A program made the translations under genes and the position numbers. 64,000 nt of DNA from an uncultured Methylococcaceae bacterium (GTDB lineage Bacteria; Pseudomonadota; Gammaproteobacteria; Methylococcales; Methylomonadaceae): assembly GCA_903945375.1 (NCBI GenBank), contig CAJAVP010000100.1, positions 91,371 to 155,370 of the forward strand, given 5' to 3'. Position 1 is the first letter of the stretch; the number at the start of each line of letters is the position of its first letter. The notes under the pieces are model-generated. The model made no database searches and had not been told where the DNA came from. It worked only from the letters and a program-made list of their open reading frames with translations. Positions 8,915 to 16,322 of this stretch are shown in pieces.

Positions 8915-10018
8915 ATGACCGAATTTTTTACCTATAACGGAAAAGCGCTGATTGATACGGTCAAAACCCGTTATTGGCATGTGCTGGACAATGGACAAGT
9001 GCAATGCGATCTTTGTCCACGTTTTTGCAAACTGCATAACGATCAGCGTGGGCTTTGCTTTATTAGGCAAAATCGCAATGACGAATTGGTGATGACTAGC
9101 TACGGTCGATCCAGCGGGTTTGCCATTGATCCCATTGAAAAGAAGCCACTGAATCATTTTTTGCCTGGTACGCCTGTGCTGTCTTTTGGTACGGCAGGCT
9201 GTAATTTGGCGTGTAAATTTTGCCAAAATTGGGATATTAGCAAATCGAGGGAATTAGACCGCTTAATGAGTAACGCCATGCCGGAGACTATCGCCCAGGC
9301 CGCGTTGAATCATGGCTGTCAAAGTGTGGCGTTTACTTATAATGATCCCGTTATTTTTCATGAATACGCGATTGATACCGCTCAAGCCTGTCGTCATCTG
9401 GGCATTAAATCGGTTGCCGTTTCCGCCGGTTATCAATGCAGCGCACCACGTGCCGAGTTTTATCAATGGATGGATGCAGCGAATATCGACTTAAAAGCGT
9501 TTAGCGAGCGTTTTTATTACAAAATAACCGGTAGTCACTTGCAGGCGGTGTTGGAAACTTTGCAATATATTAAGCAGGAAACATCGGTTTGGTTGGAATT
9601 AACCACGCTGATTATTCCAGGAGAAAATGACTATGCCGCTGAGTTACACGCGATGACGCAATGGGTTGTCGAGCATTTAGGCAGCGAGGTTCCAATGCAC
9701 TTTTCGGCTTTTCATCCTGATTGGAAAATGCGTGATAAGCCACCAACACCACTCGCCTCATTATTGCAAGCCCGACAAATTGCCTTGGCTAATGGGGTGC
9801 GCTATGCCTACGTGGGCAATGTGCATCATAAATCAGCAGACAGTACGTATTGCCATGCGTGTCAGCAGCTATTGATTGGTCGAGATTGGTATCAACTCGC
9901 CGAGTGGAATTTGGATGCCAAGGCGTGTTGTCGCTTTTGTGGTGCACGTTGTGCGGGTGTTTTTAATGCCAAGCCCGGACATTGGGGCGCTCAACGTCAA
10001 GCACTTCATTTGGGCTAA
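8915..10018 (+). CDS. amrS: AmmeMemoRadiSam-system radical SAM enzyme
   Basis: The 367-residue protein has a radical SAM CxxxCxxC cluster motif at C96, C100, C103 (GCNLACKFCQNW). This is preceded by a cysteine-rich N-terminus (CDLCPRFCKL and GLCFIRQN) and followed by a C-terminal zinc-ribbon-like region (CHACQQ and CCRFCGARC). This layout is that of the AmrS enzyme, which is often encoded with MEMO- and AMMECR1-type proteins; those partners are not visible here. An open frame runs upstream to 8843, but the conserved start MTEFFTYNGKALIDTVK at 8915 is preferred. Confidence 0.85.
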   Translation: MTEFFTYNGKALIDTVKTRYWHVLDNGQVQCDLCPRFCKLHNDQRGLCFIRQNRNDELVMTSYGRSSGFAIDPIEKKPLNHFLPGTPVLSFGTAGCNLACKFCQNWDISKSRELDRLMSNAMPETIAQAALNHGCQSVAFTYNDPVIFHEYAIDTAQACRHLGIKSVAVSAGYQCSAPRAEFYQWMDAANIDLKAFSERFYYKITGSHLQAVLETLQYIKQETSVWLELTTLIIPGENDYAAELHAMTQWVVEHLGSEVPMHFSAFHPDWKMRDKPPTPLASLLQARQIALANGVRYAYVGNVHHKSADSTYCHACQQLLIGRDWYQLAEWNLDAKACCRFCGARCAGVFNAKPGHWGAQRQALHLG

Positions 10019-10108
10019 TCGGGATATTATTCAACTTAAACTTTTCGGACTTGAGCTTTCAGTCACTATTCGATAGTATTGGCTCAATATCACAAAGGAG
10101 CCAAAATC

Positions 10109-11689
10109 ATGCAATTTACGTTTAAACCGCTATCGCTTGCTCTCATTACCGGATTATCTTCTCTGCTATTACCTTCACTGGTCAATGCAGGTGCGGATTC
10201 CGCCCCCCAAATGCACGAGCTTTACCAAAATAATTGCGCCAGTTGTCATGGTTCAGATCATGGCGGTTATTTAGCGCCCGCGCTGAATGCCGATACGCTA
10301 AAAGGTCGCAGCCCAACCGCGTTACGCACAATCGTCATGGCGGGTAGTTTTGATACGTTAATGCCTCCGTTTTATGGACGCTTGTCGGATGATGAGATTC
10401 GTGGGGTTATCAAACATTTGCAAAGCACACCAAAATTGCCCAATCCCAATTGGACAATTGACGACATGAAAGCTTCGTTAAAAGTTTATGTCAATGATGA
10501 ATCGAAGCTGCCGACTCAACCAAACTATGTGATTGACAACATGGATGATGTGATCGGTGTTGCAGCACGTGGTAAATACGGTCGCGGCGAAGGTTCAAAA
10601 GCGGTGTTTATCAACAGCAAAACTCATCAAAAAATTGGCGAAGTAGCAACCGGTACAGCGGCGCATATCATTGACTATAATCCAGCAAATCCACGCTGGG
10701 CGTATGTTAAAACCGATACGGCCGAAATTTTTAAAGTCGATTTATATTCTATGCAAGCCGTGCGTAGCATTAAAACCGGCTATAACGGCCCAGGCATGGG
10801 CGTGTCTCGTGACGGTAAATACTTAATGGCTGGCTCGTTTGTGCCACACAATGCCGTGATATTAAACGCCGACACCTTAGAACCCTTAAAAACCTTTGAA
10901 TTAGAAGGCATAGACCCTGACGGTAAACAAGTGTCTTCGGATTCTGGCATGATTATCGGCACGCCCTTTGATGATATTTTTGCGATTGCACTGGAAAATG
11001 CCGGACAAGTTTGGGTCATTGATTTAAAAGACGGTTTCCCTGTAACGCGCATTACTGACGTAGGTCGCCATTTGCATGATGCTTTTTTAACGCATGGTGG
11101 ACGTAAACTGATGATTGCCGCCTACGATGACAGCATCGTTGCCGCCATTGATTTAAAAGACCGTAAAATTATCAAAAAATTAGAGGCGGGTTGTGTGCCG
11201 CATGTCGGCGGGGGTTCAGCGGTTGAAGTCGATGGTCGCATCTTAGGCTTTGGTACAAATTTTGGCGATTGCGACAAAACCGTTGTCAGTGTTTGGGATT
11301 TGGACAAAATGGAAGTTGTTAAGCAGATACCCGTCGCCGGTGGCACCGAATCGCCAGCGGCTCACGCCAACGCGCCGTATGTGGCCGTCGATATTATCAG
11401 TAAAGATCGCCGTGCTCGTACGATTCAACTGATCGACAAAAAAACCTTGGAAGTCGTTAAAACCTTGGATGTCGGTGGTCACGCCTATTTCCCCGAATAC
11501 AGTGCCGATGGCAAATTCTTGTACGTCAGCGCCGGTTATAGCGGTGATGAGGTTGTCGTCTATGATTCGACTACTTTAGCAAAAGTCGCTTCACTGACAA
11601 TGGAAAGTCCGGCGGGTATTTTCTCGCATGGTCGTGTTAGATACATGACACGCGGTTTGTCTCCGGATGAAATCAAAGGGGCAAACTGA
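10109..11689 (+). CDS. nirS: Cytochrome cd1 nitrite reductase (NirS family)
   Basis: A 526-residue periplasmic protein with a signal peptide (1-28, ending VNA), a c-type haem motif CASCH at 43-47, and an eight-bladed d1-type propeller. By comparison with Pseudomonas NirS from memory, the haem d1 ligand aligns with H186 (TAAHII), and the two catalytic histidines with H323 (HLHDAF) and H365 (VPHVGGG). NirN-type proteins lack the first catalytic histidine, so this is more likely the nitrite reductase. The C-terminus (GIFSHGRVRYMTRGLSPDEIK) differs from the FNVYNT-like end of classical NirS, so it is a divergent member. The start uses AAGGAG at 10095-10100; the upstream ATG at 10079 has no such site. 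Confidence 0.8.
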   Translation: MQFTFKPLSLALITGLSSLLLPSLVNAGADSAPQMHELYQNNCASCHGSDHGGYLAPALNADTLKGRSPTALRTIVMAGSFDTLMPPFYGRLSDDEIRGVIKHLQSTPKLPNPNWTIDDMKASLKVYVNDESKLPTQPNYVIDNMDDVIGVAARGKYGRGEGSKAVFINSKTHQKIGEVATGTAAHIIDYNPANPRWAYVKTDTAEIFKVDLYSMQAVRSIKTGYNGPGMGVSRDGKYLMAGSFVPHNAVILNADTLEPLKTFELEGIDPDGKQVSSDSGMIIGTPFDDIFAIALENAGQVWVIDLKDGFPVTRITDVGRHLHDAFLTHGGRKLMIAAYDDSIVAAIDLKDRKIIKKLEAGCVPHVGGGSAVEVDGRILGFGTNFGDCDKTVVSVWDLDKMEVVKQIPVAGGTESPAAHANAPYVAVDIISKDRRARTIQLIDKKTLEVVKTLDVGGHAYFPEYSADGKFLYVSAGYSGDEVVVYDSTTLAKVASLTMESPAGIFSHGRVRYMTRGLSPDEIKGAN

Positions 11690-11991
11690 TGAAACGCTGG
11701 TTACTTTTAGGTGTATTTATCCTGACGATAAACGATGCCAGTGCTGCCAATCTCTACGCTGGACAAACTCGCGCGGCGGCGGTTTGTTCACAATGTCACG
11801 GCATTAGAACACCGTCGGCAGATGCCCCGTTTCCGCAATTAGCCGGACGTGATGTCGCCTATTTACAACTCGCACTTAAACAATACCGCGATAAAGTCCG
11901 TAAATCCGACCTCATGAATGCCATTGCCGGTTCGTTATCAGATGAAGATATCGCGAACGTCGCGGCGTATTACGCTAAGTTGAAGCCTTAA
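11689..11991 (+). CDS. Small c-type cytochrome (NirM-like)
   Basis: The 100-residue exported monohaem cytochrome has a signal peptide ending SAA, haem motif CSQCH near residue 33 and a distal methionine candidate in SDLMNAIAGSLSDEDIANVAAYYA. The latter resembles cytochrome c553/c4 domains. Its ATG overlaps the nirS stop, so it is translationally coupled and probably passes electrons to NirS. The position matches nirM in the nirSMCFDLGH order of Pseudomonas, but the sequence is closer to c553/c4 than to c551, so the symbol is left open. Confidence 0.8.
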   Translation: MKRWLLLGVFILTINDASAANLYAGQTRAAAVCSQCHGIRTPSADAPFPQLAGRDVAYLQLALKQYRDKVRKSDLMNAIAGSLSDEDIANVAAYYAKLKP

Positions 11992-12326
11992 TGCCTTACT
12001 TAAGCAAAGCGTTTCTTTTTTGTTTAGCTTGGTGCGTGTTTGCACCAAGCGGTTGGGCAGTCGAACCCACACCGGCTCGCCAAACAGAATTGCGTCATTT
12101 ACTTAAAAATGATTGTGGCGCCTGTCATGGGTTGACTTTACAAGGCGGCATGGGGCCGCCTTTATTACCCGATACACTCAAGGGTAAAGCCGATGCGTTG
12201 TTAATCACAAGCATTTTACAGGGTCGTAAAGGCACGGCTATGCCGCCTTGGCAAACATTTATCAATACAGAAGAGGCGGCTTGGCTGCTTGATGTATTAC
12301 GAAACGGTAAGCATGGCGCGGAATAA
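11991..12326 (+). CDS. nirC: Small c-type cytochrome NirC
   Basis: The 111-residue periplasmic monohaem cytochrome has signal peptide residues 1-24 (SGWAVE) and haem motif CGACH near residues 42-46. It continues with GLTLQGGMGPPLLPDTLKGK and a methionine-bearing GTAMPPWQ. This pattern is that of NirC and of the N-terminal domain of NirN/NirS. It starts at the stop of the preceding cytochrome. NirC is a proposed electron donor or acceptor in haem d1 maturation and nitrite reduction. Confidence 0.8.
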   Translation: MPYLSKAFLFCLAWCVFAPSGWAVEPTPARQTELRHLLKNDCGACHGLTLQGGMGPPLLPDTLKGKADALLITSILQGRKGTAMPPWQTFINTEEAAWLLDVLRNGKHGAE

Positions 12327-12873
12327 AGTTAAAAAGCCGCGCAGTTCTCCTAAGATTGCCTTCTTTAAAAGTCCTATTCTGCGTTTTATATGGTGTTTGT
12401 TAGGTGCAGGAACGGGCATTTCGCTTGCGCTGTTTTTGGCAGGTCCAGGAATGGCGCCATTTCTGCTCGCCTCTTTAGGTGCATCAACCGTATTTCTTTT
12501 TGGACTGACCAAAGCACCCGCTGGGCAACCGCGTGCATTATTTGGGGGGCATTTGGGTTGTGCATTTATCGGTATTTGTTGTTATCAAGCCTTTGGGGAT
12601 GTCGATTGGGTATATCCACTTGCACAAGTATTGGCGGTATCATGGATGTTGCTCAGTAAAACCGTACATCCGCCTGCTGGCTCTAACGCAATTATCATGG
12701 TTTATGCACACGCTAATTGGGAGGCTCTGTTAAATCCAGTTCTAACGGGCGTAATGACTCTGGCGATTGTTGCTGCAATTTGGAGCCGACTCTATCCCGG
12801 ACATGTTCGTTATCCTGTCAGCTGGCGTGAACGTTCGCCACCTAAGATTCTTTGGGGCGGCTGGGATGATTAA
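12313..12873 (+). CDS. HPP-family integral membrane protein, candidate nitrite transporter
   Basis: A 186-residue protein with four predicted membrane spans and the HPP family signature KTVHPPAGSNAIIMV, together with GAGTGISLALF and FLLASLGASTVFLFGL. The ATG at 12313 overlaps the end of nirC by 14 bases; the upstream ATG at 12289 lies inside nirC and is less likely. HPP proteins of cyanobacteria and chloroplasts have nitrite transport activity (established), so its place inside a nir operon points to nitrite movement across the inner membrane (inference). An alternative is a structural role in d1 assembly. Confidence 0.85.
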   Translation: MARNKVKKPRSSPKIAFFKSPILRFIWCLLGAGTGISLALFLAGPGMAPFLLASLGASTVFLFGLTKAPAGQPRALFGGHLGCAFIGICCYQAFGDVDWVYPLAQVLAVSWMLLSKTVHPPAGSNAIIMVYAHANWEALLNPVLTGVMTLAIVAAIWSRLYPGHVRYPVSWRERSPPKILWGGWDD

Positions 12874-13010
12874 TCATATAACCATTCAGACCCTCTGTTC
12901 GTCATGTGCCCTTCGACAGGCCCATAGCGGACGGCAGGTGATAAACCCTTATTGAAAACGCAGTAATACCTTGACACCAGCAACGAAAGTTATCGTTTAT
13001 TATCCTAATC

Positions 13011-14171
13011 ATGAAAAAACTACTCTTTTTAAGCCTACTTTTTGCTCTAAACAGCCAAGCTGCACCACGCGCGAGTGGTGACTTAGGTCTAGTCATTGAA
13101 CGCGAAAGTGGTAGTGCGCTGATTATTAACACCAGTACCCATCAGCAACTCGCCAAAATTAGCCAACTGGGTGATTTATCCCATGCCTCAGTGGTATTTT
13201 CACGCGATCAACGTTACGCCTATGTGTTTGGGCGTGATGGCAGTTTGAGCAAGATTGATCTGTTACAAGACAAACTAGAACAGCGCATTGTACAAGCCGG
13301 TAACAGTATCGGTGGTGCAATTTCTCAAGACGGTAAATTAATCGCCGTCGCCAATTACGAACCCGGTGGCGTGAAAGTGTTTACCGCTGATAATTTAGCT
13401 TTAGTCGCCGATATTCCCAGTGAATACGCGCAGGGCAAACGTTCCAAAGTCGTAGGCTTAGTCGATGCGCCCGGACAACGCTTTGTGTTTAGTTTGTTTG
13501 ATGCGGGAGAAATCTGGATAGTGAATATGAAAAATCCACAACAACCGGTATTAGAAAAATTTAAAGCCATAGGCAAAGAACCCTACGATGCTTTAATTTC
13601 ACCCGAAGGGCGTTTTTATATTGCTGGTTTGTTTGGCGATCCGGGTTTAGCCAAACTGGATTTATGGGATACCGCAGCGGGCGTTAAGCGTATTTTGCCG
13701 GAATACAGTAAACAGGAAGAAACCCTGCCGGTTTACAAAATGCCTCACTTAGAAGGCTGGTCGGTGGCAGGGGATTATATGTTTGTGCCCGCGATTGGCA
13801 AACATGAAGTCTTAGTCATCGACAAACAAACCTGGCAAGTCGTCAAGCACATTGCGGTACTCGGTCAGCCAGTTTTTGTGATGGCAAGACCCGATGCGCG
13901 ACAAATTTGGGTCAATTTTGCTTTCCCTGATAATAATCAACTGCAACTCATTGATGCTAAAACATTTACCATCAGCAACACACTGACACCTGGGAAAGCA
14001 GTATTACATATGGAATTTACGCCGCGTGGCGAACAAGTCTGGGTTGCTCTGCGTGATGACGATCAAGTAATCGTTTACGATACCACTAACTTACAAGAAA
14101 TTAGCCGCTTACCCGCGCAAAAACCGAATGGCATTTTTTTTAGTGCCCGCGCGAATCGGATTGGAATGTAA
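13011..14171 (+). CDS. nirF: Haem d1 biosynthesis protein NirF
   Basis: The 386-residue periplasmic propeller protein has a signal peptide MKKLLFLSLLFALNSQAAP and lacks a c-type haem motif. It contains the NirF segments GLVIERESGSALIIN, YAYVFGRDGSLSKIDLL and a C-terminal NGIFFSARANRIGM. The latter closely follows NirF of denitrifiers. NirF acts late in haem d1 synthesis. It lies 137 bases after the HPP gene, with a TTGACA at 12971-12976 but no well-spaced -10. No clear ribosome site precedes the ATG. Confidence 0.92.
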   Translation: MKKLLFLSLLFALNSQAAPRASGDLGLVIERESGSALIINTSTHQQLAKISQLGDLSHASVVFSRDQRYAYVFGRDGSLSKIDLLQDKLEQRIVQAGNSIGGAISQDGKLIAVANYEPGGVKVFTADNLALVADIPSEYAQGKRSKVVGLVDAPGQRFVFSLFDAGEIWIVNMKNPQQPVLEKFKAIGKEPYDALISPEGRFYIAGLFGDPGLAKLDLWDTAAGVKRILPEYSKQEETLPVYKMPHLEGWSVAGDYMFVPAIGKHEVLVIDKQTWQVVKHIAVLGQPVFVMARPDARQIWVNFAFPDNNQLQLIDAKTFTISNTLTPGKAVLHMEFTPRGEQVWVALRDDDQVIVYDTTNLQEISRLPAQKPNGIFFSARANRIGM

Positions 14172-14175
14172 CGAC

Positions 14176-14640
14176 ATGCTGATGGATTGGCATAAGCAGT
14201 TATTAAATGATTTTCAGCGTGATTTTCCGTTGTCACCACGACCTTACCAAGACATTGCTCATCGTTTGGGCGTGAGCGAAGCAGATGTGTTACAAGCATT
14301 AGGGGAGGCGAGTGAATTACAGACCTATATCAGTCGGATTGGGCCTGTCATTCGTCCTAACTATATTGGTATCAGTACCTTAGTGGCTTTATCCGTACCG
14401 AATGAGCAACTACAAACCATTGCTGATCAAATCAGCCGTTATCCAGAGGTCAATCACAATTACGAGCGCGAACATCGATTTAATTTATGGTTTGTCGTCA
14501 TTGCGGCAGATGCGGAACACCTTAATGATTTGCTGGAAAAAATAGCTCAAGAAACGGGCTATCACCCCCTGCGTCTCCCTTTATTACATGATTTTTTTAT
14601 TGATTTAGGCTTTCAAATGGACTTGCAAGATGCTGGATAA
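14176..14640 (+). CDS. nirD: Sirohaem decarboxylase subunit NirD
   Basis: The 154-residue Lrp/AsnC-like protein has the N-terminal helix-turn-helix-derived fold QDIAHRLGVSEADVLQALG and the NirD/G-type run SRIGPVIRPNYIGISTLVALSVP. It also has NHNYEREHRFNLWFVV, the histidine- and tyrosine-bearing segment typical of these enzymes. NirDLGH remove the C12 and C18 acetate carboxyls of sirohaem on the way to haem d1. The frame is open back to 14128 inside nirF; I chose ATG 14176, just after the nirF stop. The ATG at 14182 is an alternative. Confidence 0.9.
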   Translation: MLMDWHKQLLNDFQRDFPLSPRPYQDIAHRLGVSEADVLQALGEASELQTYISRIGPVIRPNYIGISTLVALSVPNEQLQTIADQISRYPEVNHNYEREHRFNLWFVVIAADAEHLNDLLEKIAQETGYHPLRLPLLHDFFIDLGFQMDLQDAG

Positions 14641-15130
14641 TCAAGATCGTCAATTACTGACCACCATTCAATTAGGGTTGCCGGTTTGCCCACGTCCTTA
14701 CGCACAAATCGGGCAACGCTGCGCCATGTCTGAAGATGAAGTGATTATGCGCCTGACGCGCCTTCAACAGCAGGGTATTATCAAGCGGCTAGGCATTATC
14801 GTAAAACATCATTCGCTCGGCTACCGCGCCAATGCGATGATTGTTTGGGATATTCCCGACGAGTTGATTGAGACTATTGGTACTCAAATAAGCCGATTTT
14901 CCTTTGTGACACTGTGCTATCAACGCCCCAGACAAACCGAATGGCCTTATAATCTGTACTGCATGATTCATGGCAAAGATCGCGCAGTGGTGCGCCAGCA
15001 GTTGGAGCAGCTCAATCAAGCCTGCGGTTTAATGGCCTACGCACAAGACGTGTTATTCAGTCGCCGCTGTTTTAAACAGCGCGGTGCCTTATATCCCAGT
15101 CAACCCGCACCGGTCAACTCTCATGGATGA
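14630..15130 (+). CDS. nirL: Sirohaem decarboxylase subunit NirL
   Basis: The 166-residue paralogue of the Lrp/AsnC-like decarboxylases has the NirL/H-type run KRLGIIVKHHSLGYRANAMIVWDIP, followed by CYQRPRQTEWPYNLYCMIHG. Its start overlaps nirD by 11 bases. NirL pairs with NirD in related systems to form an active decarboxylase. Confidence 0.9.
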   Translation: MLDNQDRQLLTTIQLGLPVCPRPYAQIGQRCAMSEDEVIMRLTRLQQQGIIKRLGIIVKHHSLGYRANAMIVWDIPDELIETIGTQISRFSFVTLCYQRPRQTEWPYNLYCMIHGKDRAVVRQQLEQLNQACGLMAYAQDVLFSRRCFKQRGALYPSQPAPVNSHG

Positions 15131-15566
15131 GCTCGATCGTCAGCTTATTAATGCACTGCAAAACGGTCTGCCGGTTTGCCAATCCCCCTTTAAAACCATT
15201 GCAACGGCGTTAATGCTGTCTGAAGAGGATGTCCTTGCGCGTCTTAGGCGTTTGTTAGATAGCGGCATCTTAACGCGCTTTGGGCCGCTTTATAATGCCG
15301 AACAATTGGGCGGCGCCTTAACGCTGGCCGCTGTCAAAGCCCCGACTGAACGCTTTGATAATGTGGTGGCAATCATTAACGCTTTCCCTGAGGTCGCTCA
15401 TAATTATGCGCGTGACCATGCGCTGAATATCTGGTTTGTTTTAGCGACTGAAACGCCAGAACAACTCCCGATTATTTTAGACGCTATTGCGGAACAAACC
15501 GGTTTGAGGGTATATAACATGCCAAAAATAAAAGAATATTTCGTCAATTTAAAACTGGAAGCCTAG
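15123..15566 (+). CDS. nirG: Sirohaem decarboxylase subunit NirG
   Basis: The 147-residue Lrp/AsnC-like member has the NirD/G-type run TRFGPLYNAEQLGGALTLAAV and AHNYARDHALNIWFVLATETP. The ATG at 15123 gives MDELDRQLINALQNGLPVC, which aligns with the N-termini of its paralogues, and it overlaps nirL by 8 bases. An upstream ATG at 15084 inside nirL is rejected. Confidence 0.9.
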   Translation: MDELDRQLINALQNGLPVCQSPFKTIATALMLSEEDVLARLRRLLDSGILTRFGPLYNAEQLGGALTLAAVKAPTERFDNVVAIINAFPEVAHNYARDHALNIWFVLATETPEQLPIILDAIAEQTGLRVYNMPKIKEYFVNLKLEA

Positions 15567-15567
15567 T

Positions 15568-16044
15568 ATGGATGATACTGATCGCCGTATCATGCACGCC
15601 ACGCAAAGCGGTTTGCCGTTGACGACTGAGCCGTATCAGACCTTGGCGGAACAATTGGGGCTCACCGTTGATGAGGTCATGGCGAGGCTCAAAGCCATGC
15701 AAGCCAATGGCTGCATTCGTCGTATCGGCGCAGTGCCCAACCATTATCGACTGGGTTATTTATTCAACGGTATGACGGTTTGGAATGTACCAGACGAGCG
15801 TGTAGATGAGCTTGGGCAACAAGTCGGACAGCTCAGTTTTGTCAGTCATTGTTACCATCGTCCGCGCCATTTACCCGATTGGCCTTATAATTTGTTTGCG
15901 ATGGTACATGCCAAAAGCCAAACCGATGTAGATCATCAAATTCAGCAAATCGCCACCCGACTCGGTGACGCAAATCGCGGACATGAGGTTTTGTTTAGCA
16001 CCCAAATACTCAAAAAAACCGGTTTTCGTAGTCGCTTTGATTAA
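15568..16044 (+). CDS. nirH: Sirohaem decarboxylase subunit NirH
   Basis: The 158-residue paralogue shows the NirL/H-type run RRIGAVPNHYRLGYLFNGMTVWNVP and CYHRPRHLPDWPYNLFAMVHA. It follows nirG by one base and ends the nir operon. No nirJ (radical SAM) or nirE (uroporphyrinogen methyltransferase) follows, so the remaining d1 steps must be encoded elsewhere or by siroheme genes. Confidence 0.92.
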   Translation: MDDTDRRIMHATQSGLPLTTEPYQTLAEQLGLTVDEVMARLKAMQANGCIRRIGAVPNHYRLGYLFNGMTVWNVPDERVDELGQQVGQLSFVSHCYHRPRHLPDWPYNLFAMVHAKSQTDVDHQIQQIATRLGDANRGHEVLFSTQILKKTGFRSRFD

Positions 16045-16240
16045 ATGAGTCGTCCTATAAGCAATACAAATTTGTTTTTATATTTTACCCGACTATACTA
16101 TCGAACACGGCTGTGTGGGTATGTATTTATGCGGTAAGAAGCGCGATATATAGCGTTTAAGTAAATATGAGCTAATTAGGTATTAGTCTATTTGAGGCTA
16201 TCGGCTTAATTTACATTTAAGATGAGACATAAATAGAGTT

Positions 16241-16270
16241 ATTCAGTGCATTCAGTGCATTCAGTGCATT
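16241..16270. repeat. Short tandem repeat, 9 bases, three copies
   Basis: The unit ATTCAGTGC occurs three times in direct succession, followed by ATT, about 50 bases before the next gene. It may be a binding-site array for the regulation of that gene or simple slippage. Confidence 0.85.
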
Positions 16271-16322
16271 CTCGCGTTTCTGTATATTCTTAAAATTATA
16301 GAACAATAGAGGGTGAGGGCGC

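Noticed and set aside
10079..10108. Upstream ATG for nirS
   Set aside because: It lacks a ribosome site and puts residues before a clear signal peptide; the ATG at 10109 has AAGGAG at correct spacing.
10019..10108. Fnr-type operator before nirS
   Set aside because: No TTGAT-N4-ATCAA match within tolerable mismatches was seen.
10109..11689. Calling this gene nirN
   Set aside because: NirN as I recall it has aspartate where NirS has the first catalytic histidine; here HLHDAF keeps the histidine, and the gene is first in the operon as nirS is. NirN remains a minor alternative.
12971..13003. Promoter for nirF from TTGACA
   Set aside because: The best -10 (TATTAT) is 21 bases away, too far for a normal promoter.
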